Shown in pieces: positions 7,219 to 12,566 of a DNA stretch of 12,566 bases. A program made the translations under genes and the position numbers. Under the pieces are notes generated by a model that worked only from the letters and a program-made list of their open reading frames with translations, searched no databases and had not been told where the DNA came from. Source of the stretch: Acetobacteraceae bacterium (GTDB lineage: Bacteria > Pseudomonadota > Alphaproteobacteria > Acetobacterales > Acetobacteraceae); assembly GCA_947478535.1 (NCBI GenBank), contig CANJXD010000119.1:1-12566 (forward strand). Reading direction: 5' to 3'. The stretch's first letter is position 1. Every line of letters begins with the position of its first letter.

Positions 7219-7293
7219 GCGGTATCCACGGCCAACCCTTCGGGCCAAGGTGCGCCCCATCGGCGGGATATCAACCCTCGGTGTCACGCCGAT

Positions 7294-7335
7294 CAGCCCC
7301 AGCCGGCCCAGCCGGCCCCGCAGCCCCAGCCGGCC
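7294..7335. repeat. Short GC-rich imperfect repeat downstream of gtrA
   Basis: CAGCCCCAGCCGGCC occurs at 7294-7308 and again at 7321-7335, with a shorter CAGCCGGCCCC between them. The repeat directly follows the gtrA stop on the minus strand and can form several alternative GGCC-based pairings. No gene or known repeat family is recognised. Confidence 0.6.
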
Positions 7336-7337
7336 GG

Positions 7338-7811
7338 TCAGCCCCGGCCGCCGCCGAAGACAAAGCGGCGGGAGAGGATGAAATTGCCCACCATGCCCGC
7401 CAGCGCCCCGGCGGCCACGCCGATCACCGGGTTCGCCGCCACCGTCGGCACCCCGGCCACCAGCGCCGCATAGGTGCCGTAGTTGCAGGCGAAGCCGATC
7501 AGGTTGACCAGCAGGAACAGCAGCCATTGCCGGGCCACCGGCCCATCGCCCTGTCCGCGGAAGGTCCAGGCCCTGTTCAGCGCCCAGGTCGTGGTCGCCG
7601 CCGCCACATAGGAGACCGCCCGCCCCGAATAGAGCCCAAGCCCCAGCGCGAGCCCGCCGTACAGCACGGCGGTATCGACCACGAAACCCACCGTGCCGAC
7701 GACGCCAAAGCGCAGGAACTGCATCAGCGTCTCCGCCCGTGCCGCGCCCAGCCGGGAGGCTAGCAGGTGGGTCAGGCGCCCTGCGAGGGTCCCGGGAACG
7801 TGGGCAGACAT
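7338..7811 (-). CDS. GtrA-family membrane protein
   Basis: Small polytopic protein of the GtrA/DPMS family, thought to help flip or present polyprenyl-linked sugars across the inner membrane. The 157-aa product has about four hydrophobic segments (roughly 33-52, 54-72, 96-118, 124-145). The family motifs are QFLRFGVVGTVGFVVD (31-46), ALNRAWTFR (77-85) and GNFILSRRFVF (142-152). ATG 7811 is preceded by AGGA at about eight bases and gives the normal family length; the reading frame stays open further upstream but without homology. It is first in a two-gene unit with the GT2 glycosyltransferase, the usual GtrA-GtrB partnership. A GtrC-like third glycosyltransferase is absent here. Confidence 0.9.
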   Translation of the reverse strand: MSAHVPGTLAGRLTHLLASRLGAARAETLMQFLRFGVVGTVGFVVDTAVLYGGLALGLGLYSGRAVSYVAAATTTWALNRAWTFRGQGDGPVARQWLLFLLVNLIGFACNYGTYAALVAGVPTVAANPVIGVAAGALAGMVGNFILSRRFVFGGGRG

Positions 7812-8050
7812 GGATGTTCCTGCGCTGTGGCGGCGAATCGGGTGCTGCGTCGCAACATCGCGCCGCCGCCCAGCCCGCACAAACCACGCGATGGTGACCG
7901 AAAAGCGGCAGCTTCCGGCACCCCTGGACGGGGAGGGGCGGGGGAGTGGGCAGGCTGCCTCTTGCATCCCGGCCGGTAACTCTGTTCCCTAACGGGTCTG
8001 AAAGCCGGGCTCCACCCAGCCTGGTGTCACGCGTGGAGGCGAGAGAAACC
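7812..8050. other. Divergent intergenic region, gtrA / binding-protein cluster
   Basis: 239 bp containing no gene. Visible structure: the dyad GGCAG-g-CTGCC at 7949-7959, and a hairpin in the leader of the first binding-protein gene (CCGGGCT 8005-8011 with AGCCTGG 8018-8024, one G-T wobble). TTGCAT at 7962 could be a -35 box, but no good -10 box follows at the right spacing, so no promoter is called. GGAGG at 8035-8039 is the likely ribosome binding site for the downstream gene, 11 bases from its ATG. Confidence 0.45.
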
Positions 8051-9652
8051 ATGAAGCGACGCCATTTGCTGGCCGGGGCCGGCGCGGCCCTCGGTGCCTC
8101 CTCGTTCGGCGCGCCCGCGCTGGGGCAGGGGACGGCCGGCGCCTCGCGCCTGCTGAAGTTCATCCCGCAGGCCGATCTCGCGGTGCTCGACCCGATCCTG
8201 ACGACGGCCTACGTCACCCGCCACCACGGCTACATGGTGTGGGATACGCTCTACGGCTTCGACCAGGACTACAAGGCGCAGCCCCAGATGGTGGAGGGGC
8301 ACACCGTCGAGGATGACGGCAAGCGCATCACCATGAAGCTGCGCGACGGGCTGCGCTGGCATGATGGGGAGCCTGTCCGGGCGCGGGATTGCGTGGCCTC
8401 GATCCGCCGCTGGGCGGCGCGGGATTCGCTCGGCCAGGTGCTGATGACGGTGACGGACGAACTCTCCGCGCCGGATGACAAGACCATCCTGTTCCGCCTG
8501 AAGCGGCCCTTCCCGCTGCTGTTCGAGGCGTTGGGCAAGCCCTCCACCCCCGTGGCCTTCATGATGCCGGAACGCCTGGCGAGCCAGGACCCGAACACGC
8601 CGCTGCGCGGCGACATCATCGGGTCCGGCCCCTTCCGCTTCGCCGCCAGCGAGCGTGTCCCGGGCGCGCGCGTCGTCTACACGCGCTTCGACGGCTATGT
8701 CCCGCGGGCCGACGGCACACCGACCTGGACGGCGGGGCCGAAGCGCACCTTCCTCGATCGCGTCGAATGGCACATCACACCGGACCCCGCGACGGCCTCC
8801 GCCGCGCTGCAGAATGGCGAGATGGACTGGTGGGAACAGCCGACCGGTGACCTGCAGCCGATGCTGCGCCGGAACCGCAACGTGGTGCTGGAAATTCCGG
8901 ACCCGACGGGGCTGATGGCGGTGGCGCGCTTCAACCACCTGCATGCCCCTTTCGATAAGCCAGCCGTCCGCCGGGCCCTGCTCGGCGCCGTCAACCAGGC
9001 GGATTTCATGACGGCGGTGATCGGCACGGATCGCAGCCTGTGGCGGGAGAATATCGGCTTCTTCCCGCCGGGCACGCCGCTCGCCTCCGAGACCGGGTTG
9101 GAGGCGCTGACCTCCCCGCGCGACATGGACAAGGTGAAGCGGGACCTGGCGGCAGCGGGCTACAATGGGGAGAAGGTGGTGCTGATCGCGGCCTCCGACT
9201 TCCCGTCCCTCAACGCCTTGGCGCAGGTGACCAACGACATGCTGCGCCGCGCCGGCATGAATGTGGACTATGTCGCGACGGACTGGGGCACGGTTGTGCA
9301 GCGGCGCGCGAGCCGGGAGGCCCCGGATCGTGGCGGCTGGAGCATCTTCTGCACCTTCTGGGCCGGCGTCGACATGTTCAATCCCGGCGTCCACCAGTCG
9401 CTCCGCGGGCATGGCCAGCAGGCCTGGTTCGGCTGGCCGACCATCCCGCGCATCGAGGAACTGCGGCAGGGCTGGTTCGATGCGCCGGACCTCGCCTCCC
9501 AGCAGGCGGTGGCGCGGCAGATCCAGCAGGTGGCGTTCCAGGAGGCGCCGTACCTGCCGCTCGGCCAGTATTTCCAGGCGACGGCCTATCGCCGCGGCAT
9601 CAGCGGCGTGCTGAAGGGCCTGCCGCTGTTCTGGAACGTGCAGAAGGCCTGA
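8051..9652 (+). CDS. ABC transporter substrate-binding protein, family 5 (first of three)
   Basis: Periplasmic solute receptor of the Dpp/Opp peptide-nickel class (SBP_bac_5). It is 533 aa, the usual length. The N-terminus MKRRHLLAGAGAALGASSFG has an RRxLL pattern and an Ala/Gly-rich core, suggesting Tat export. Family landmarks are FIPQADLAVLDPILTTAYVTR (about 37-56), KLRDGLRWHDGEPVRARDC (96-114), IGSGPFRF in the central part, and the C-terminal PLGQYFQATAYRRGISG before LPLFWNVQKA. ATG 8051 was chosen because the Tat-like leader begins there and GGAGG lies 11 bases upstream. It is followed by two paralogues on the same strand. Substrate is unknown: peptides, glutathione-like compounds or other small ligands are possible. 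No permease or ATPase lies between the copies. Confidence 0.93.
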   Translation: MKRRHLLAGAGAALGASSFGAPALGQGTAGASRLLKFIPQADLAVLDPILTTAYVTRHHGYMVWDTLYGFDQDYKAQPQMVEGHTVEDDGKRITMKLRDGLRWHDGEPVRARDCVASIRRWAARDSLGQVLMTVTDELSAPDDKTILFRLKRPFPLLFEALGKPSTPVAFMMPERLASQDPNTPLRGDIIGSGPFRFAASERVPGARVVYTRFDGYVPRADGTPTWTAGPKRTFLDRVEWHITPDPATASAALQNGEMDWWEQPTGDLQPMLRRNRNVVLEIPDPTGLMAVARFNHLHAPFDKPAVRRALLGAVNQADFMTAVIGTDRSLWRENIGFFPPGTPLASETGLEALTSPRDMDKVKRDLAAAGYNGEKVVLIAASDFPSLNALAQVTNDMLRRAGMNVDYVATDWGTVVQRRASREAPDRGGWSIFCTFWAGVDMFNPGVHQSLRGHGQQAWFGWPTIPRIEELRQGWFDAPDLASQQAVARQIQQVAFQEAPYLPLGQYFQATAYRRGISGVLKGLPLFWNVQKA

Positions 9653-9677
9653 TCTTCGCCTCGCCTGTGAGCATTGC

Positions 9678-9707
9678 CGGGGCGTCGGGGGAAACTCCGG
9701 CGCCCCG
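9678..9707 (+). terminator. 13-bp GAAA-tetraloop hairpin between binding-protein genes
   Basis: A continuous 13-bp stem (two G-U wobbles) closes a GAAA tetraloop at 9691-9694; its base is CGGGGCG (9678-9684) with CGCCCCG (9701-9707). It starts 25 bases after the stop of the first gene. No T-tract follows, so it may act as a partial terminator, a block to 3' exonucleases or a Rho-independent pause. A second CGGGGCG at 9716-9722 could compete for the same CGCCCCG. Confidence 0.6.
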
Positions 9708-9775
9708 ACTGCTTGCGGGGCGGCGCGGTCCGGTGTTCCATCCCCGCCAGAGGCTCAGGAACGGGAGAGAAAAGG

Positions 9776-11428
9776 ATGCTTCGCAGGACTCTGCTGAAGT
9801 CGGGCGCCGCCGTGGGAACAGCGTCTGCGCTGCCGGGCTTCGCCATCGCCCAGCCCGCCCAGAACCGCGTCCTGAAGATGGTGCCGCAGGCGAACCTCAC
9901 CAGCCTCGACCCCATCTGGACGACGGCGAACATCACCCGCAACCACGGCTACATGATCTACGACACGCTGTACGGCATGGACGCCAATTTCCAGCCGCAG
10001 CCGCAGATGGCCGAAGGCCATGTGGTGGACCAGGACGGCCTTCGCGTGACCATCACGCTGCGCAGCGGCCCGCGCTTCCATGATGGGGAACCGGTGCGCG
10101 CGCAGGATTGCGTCGCCTCCCTCAAGCGGTGGATGAAGCGCAGCCCGATCGGGCAGAAGCTGGAGACCTTCGTCGATGCGCTCGATGAGGACGGGGATCG
10201 CCGGATCGTCTTCCGCCTGAAGCGGCCCTTCCCGATGCTGCCGGCAGCGCTGGCTCAGGTCTCCAACAGCCCCGCCTTCATCATGCCGGAGCGCATGGCG
10301 CGCACCGACCCGTTCCAGCAAGTGCGCGAGACCGTCGGCAGCGGGCCGTTCCGCTTCAAGGCCGACGAATTCAATTCCGGCAGCCTCGTCGTCTATGAGC
10401 GCTTTGCCAATTACAGCCCGACGACGGTCGGCACGCCGAGCCTGACGGCCGGGCCGAAGATCGCCGGTTTCGACCGCGTGGAATGGCACATCATCGTCGA
10501 TGCCTCGACCGCCGCCGCCGCGTTGCAGACCGGGGAGATCGACTGGTACGAGCAGCCGCCGCCCGAGATCCAGACCCTGCTGCGCCGCAACCGCAACATC
10601 ACGGTGGAAGCGATCGACCCGCTGCCGCTGATCGGCATCATGCGCTTCAACCACCTGCACGGGCCGTTCGCCGATAAGAAGCTGCGCCAGGCGCTGCTGC
10701 CGGCCATCGACCAGAGCGATTTCATGAGCGCGATCGTCGGCCCCGATCCCTCGCTGTTCATGAAGGATGTCGGCGTCTTCACCCCCGGCACGCCGCTGGC
10801 GAATGATGCCGGGATCGCGCCGCTGCAGGGCCCGCGCAGTGTCGATCGCGCGAAGGCGCTGATGCGGGAGGCCGGCTATACGAACCAGCCGATCCGCCTG
10901 ATCGGCCCGACCGACATCCTGGCCCCCTCCGCGATGAGCCAGGTCGGCGCCGACCTCGTGCGCCGGCTCGGATTCAATGCCGATATCGCGCTGTCGGACT
11001 GGGGCACCACCGTTACCCGCCGCACCTCGCGCGAAACGGTGGACAAGGGCGGCTGGAGCATGCTGTTCACCAGCTTTTCCTCCTTCGATTTCGTCGATCC
11101 CTCCGCGCATTTCCCGCTGCGGGGCAATGGCGTGAATGCTTGGCCGGGCTGGCCGAGCATGCCGCGGCTGGAGGAGTTGCGGGACGCCTGGTTCGTGGCC
11201 CCCGACCTCGATGCGCAGAAGGCGATCGCCCGCGAATTGCAGACGGTGGCGATGGATGAACTGCCCTACATCCCCGTCGGCGCCTACATGTCGATGACCG
11301 CGCATCGCCGCAACCTGGCGGACCGCGTCAAGGGCATGGCGCTGTTCTGGGGCCTGCGCCGGACCTGCTGCTTCCAGCGCCCCCGCTCGGGGGCGCATTC
11401 CGCCGTGGATGTGGCGTTCTTGATGTGA
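9776..11428 (+). CDS. ABC transporter substrate-binding protein, family 5 (second of three)
   Basis: Paralogue of the preceding gene, 550 aa as read. The leader MLRRTLLKSGAAVG fits the Tat pattern (RRTLLK). Shared blocks include MVPQANLTSLDPIWTTANITR (about 35-55), RFHDGEPVRAQDCVAS, PAFIMPERMARTD, GSGPFRF and GWSMLFTSF. ATG 9776 has GGGAG eight bases upstream. The C-terminus is odd. The paralogue ends FWNVQKA then TGA, whereas here FWGLRRT is followed by TGC (codon 531, 11366) at the matching place. The frame then continues 20 more residues (two Cys, then FQRPRSGAHSAVDVAFLM) through a GC hairpin to a TGA only 11 bases before the next gene. Loss of an ancestral stop is the simplest explanation. 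Function as a periplasmic receptor is probably retained. Confidence 0.92.
   Translation: MLRRTLLKSGAAVGTASALPGFAIAQPAQNRVLKMVPQANLTSLDPIWTTANITRNHGYMIYDTLYGMDANFQPQPQMAEGHVVDQDGLRVTITLRSGPRFHDGEPVRAQDCVASLKRWMKRSPIGQKLETFVDALDEDGDRRIVFRLKRPFPMLPAALAQVSNSPAFIMPERMARTDPFQQVRETVGSGPFRFKADEFNSGSLVVYERFANYSPTTVGTPSLTAGPKIAGFDRVEWHIIVDASTAAAALQTGEIDWYEQPPPEIQTLLRRNRNITVEAIDPLPLIGIMRFNHLHGPFADKKLRQALLPAIDQSDFMSAIVGPDPSLFMKDVGVFTPGTPLANDAGIAPLQGPRSVDRAKALMREAGYTNQPIRLIGPTDILAPSAMSQVGADLVRRLGFNADIALSDWGTTVTRRTSRETVDKGGWSMLFTSFSSFDFVDPSAHFPLRGNGVNAWPGWPSMPRLEELRDAWFVAPDLDAQKAIARELQTVAMDELPYIPVGAYMSMTAHRRNLADRVKGMALFWGLRRTCCFQRPRSGAHSAVDVAFLM
11377..11396 (+). terminator. Terminator-like hairpin inside the C-terminal extension
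   Basis: GCGCCCCC-gctc-GGGGGCGC is a perfect 8-bp stem with a 4-base loop. It lies within codons 534-541 of the second binding-protein gene, just past the position of the presumed ancestral stop at 11366. No T-run follows. Translating ribosomes would disrupt it in the current reading frame, whereas with a stop at 11366 it would be free to form. Confidence 0.5.
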
Positions 11429-11439
11429 AGGAGGCCGCG

Positions 11440-12566
11440 ATGATCGGCAGGCGTGGACTGATGGCGGTCGGTGCGGCTGCCGCCGTGGCGTCGCCCCGGG
11501 TCGTGGGCGCGCAGAATGCGGCGGCGCGGACGCTCCGCGTCGTGCCCCAGGCGAACCTGACCTCGCTCGATCCCGTCTGGACGACCGCGGTGGTGACGCG
11601 CAACCACGCCTACCTCGTCTATGACCAGATCGTCGCGGTCGATTCCAAGGGCGTTCCCCAGCCGCAGATGGCGGAAGGCTGGGTGGTGGAGGATGAGGGC
11701 AAAAGCTGGACCTTCACGCTCCGCCCCGGCTTGCGCTTCCACGATGGCGAGCAGGTGAGGGCGCGGGACTGTGTCGCCTCCATCAAGCGCTGGGCGGTTC
11801 GGGACACATTTGGCCAATCCCTTGCGGCGGTGGTGGATGAACTGGTCGCGCTGGATGACCGGCGCTTCCGTTTCCGCCTGAAGAAGCCTTTCCCGCATCT
11901 CACGCTCGCCATGGCGAAAAGCCAGAATCCGGCCTTCATCATGCCGGAGCGCCTGGCGGTGACGGACGCCTTCACCGCCGTGCGCGAAGCCATCGGCAGC
12001 GGGCCCTTCCGCTTCGTGGCGAATGAATGGAACCCCGGCCAGCGCGCCGTCTGGGCGAAGCACGAAGGCTATGCCCCGCGGCAGGAGCCGGTGGATGGCC
12101 TGGCCGGTGGACGCGTGCCGCGGCTGGACCGCGTCGAATGGACCATCATCTCGGACCCTGCCACGGCGGCCTCTGCCCTGATGACCGGTGAACAGGATTA
12201 CTGGGAATACCCGCTGCACGACCTGCTGCCGCTGCTGCGGCGGAACCGGGAGGTGGTGATCAACCAGCGCCTGCTGGAGGGTACCTATTCCATCTGCCGC
12301 TTCAACCACCTGCATGCCCCATTCAACAACCTGCGCGTCCGTCGCGCCTTCGCCATGGCGGTGGACCAGCGGGACTATCTGCGCGCCGTCGCGGGGAACG
12401 AGCCGGATGCCTGGGCGGCCTGCGAAGGTGTCTTCACCTGCGGCACCGCGCTGTCCAGTGATGAGGGCAGCGACATCCTGAAGACGCACAACCTCGAACG
12501 GGCCAAGGCCGAGCTCGCCGCCTCCGGCTACAATGGCGAGAAGGTCGTGCTGATGGCGCCGGGGGA
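11440..12566 (+). CDS. ABC transporter substrate-binding protein, family 5 (third of three, partial)
   Basis: Open from ATG 11440 to the window edge (375 codons, no stop), so the C-terminal third is missing only because the window ends. AAGGAGG (11428-11434) lies five bases before the ATG and overlaps the last base of the preceding stop. The leader MIGRRGLMAVGAAAAVASPR is Tat-like (RRGLM). Shared family blocks are VVPQANLTSLDPVWTTAVVTR (about 33-53), RFHDGEQVRARDCVASIKRW, NPAFIMPERLAVTD, IGSGPFRF, RLDRVEW and CRFNHLHAPFNNLRVRRAF. It differs from the first two by an insert with PVDGLAGGRVP (about 218-228) and two extra cysteines near residues 328 and 335. The 11-bp gap after the second gene implies co-transcription. 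Substrate is unknown. Confidence 0.92.
   Translation, partial: MIGRRGLMAVGAAAAVASPRVVGAQNAAARTLRVVPQANLTSLDPVWTTAVVTRNHAYLVYDQIVAVDSKGVPQPQMAEGWVVEDEGKSWTFTLRPGLRFHDGEQVRARDCVASIKRWAVRDTFGQSLAAVVDELVALDDRRFRFRLKKPFPHLTLAMAKSQNPAFIMPERLAVTDAFTAVREAIGSGPFRFVANEWNPGQRAVWAKHEGYAPRQEPVDGLAGGRVPRLDRVEWTIISDPATAASALMTGEQDYWEYPLHDLLPLLRRNREVVINQRLLEGTYSICRFNHLHAPFNNLRVRRAFAMAVDQRDYLRAVAGNEPDAWAACEGVFTCGTALSSDEGSDILKTHNLERAKAELAASGYNGEKVVLMAPG

Noticed and set aside
7171..7335. CRISPR-like array in the GC-rich repeats
   Set aside because: The repeat units are 12-15 bp, contiguous or irregularly spaced and lack unique spacers; no cas gene is present.
9040..10083. Plus-strand open frame bridging the first and second binding-protein genes in another frame
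   Set aside because: It overlaps both real genes out of frame and has no homology-like content; its existence reflects GC bias.
8027..11398. Long minus-strand open frames opposite the binding-protein genes
   Set aside because: They are low-complexity Arg/His/Ala-rich translations antisense to recognisable family-5 receptors, with no ribosome binding site or motif.
1..12566. Horizontal transfer or mobile element in the window
   Set aside because: Composition and codon use look uniform, and no transposase, integrase, tRNA or attachment-like direct repeat was seen.

Overview
The window is GC-rich throughout, with the dense gene packing and codon use of an alphaproteobacterium. An Acetobacteraceae member of the Roseomonas type fits best, judging from three adjacent family-5 peptide-type solute-binding proteins with Tat-like leaders and a PrtD/HlyD-type type I secretion operon. 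That placement is inferred from family composition; no marker gene is present. There are nine protein-coding genes. No tRNA, rRNA, CRISPR array, transposase or integrase was found.

Layout. (1) 26-886, minus: penicillin-insensitive murein endopeptidase (MepA, M74). (2) 887-1318: divergent intergenic region with a perfect 8-bp inverted repeat (1148-1169) and a foldable galE leader. (3) 1319-2323, plus: UDP-glucose 4-epimerase (GalE), best started at a TTG with a good ribosome binding site. (4) 2331-2362: long hairpin between convergent genes, a probable bidirectional terminator. (5) 5889 down to 2378, minus: a tight three-gene operon of a type I secretion ABC ATPase/permease, an HlyD-type adaptor (4-bp overlap) and an unrecognised 102-aa protein (18-bp gap). 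(6) 7811 down to 6165, minus: a GtrA-family membrane protein and a GT2 glycosyltransferase with C-terminal membrane helices, probably a lipid-linked sugar module. Two short GC-rich repeats lie between them. (7) 8051 to the window end, plus: three tandem paralogous family-5 solute-binding proteins, the last cut by the window edge.

How the genes work together. Groups 1, 3 and 6 concern cell wall and surface carbohydrate: peptidoglycan cleavage, UDP-galactose supply and membrane-bound sugar transfer. Group 5 would export a protein substrate, but neither an outer-membrane TolC partner nor an RTX-type substrate is in the window. Group 7 supplies binding proteins for Dpp/Opp-like importers whose permeases and ATPases are not in view.

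The most noteworthy points are the small third gene of the secretion operon; the apparent loss of the ancestral stop codon in the second binding protein, which carries its reading frame through a terminator-like hairpin; a 13-bp GAAA-tetraloop hairpin with an alternative pairing partner between the first two binding-protein genes; and a 4 x 12-bp in-frame repeat at the start of the glycosyltransferase gene. I see no clear case for a wholly new multi-gene system.
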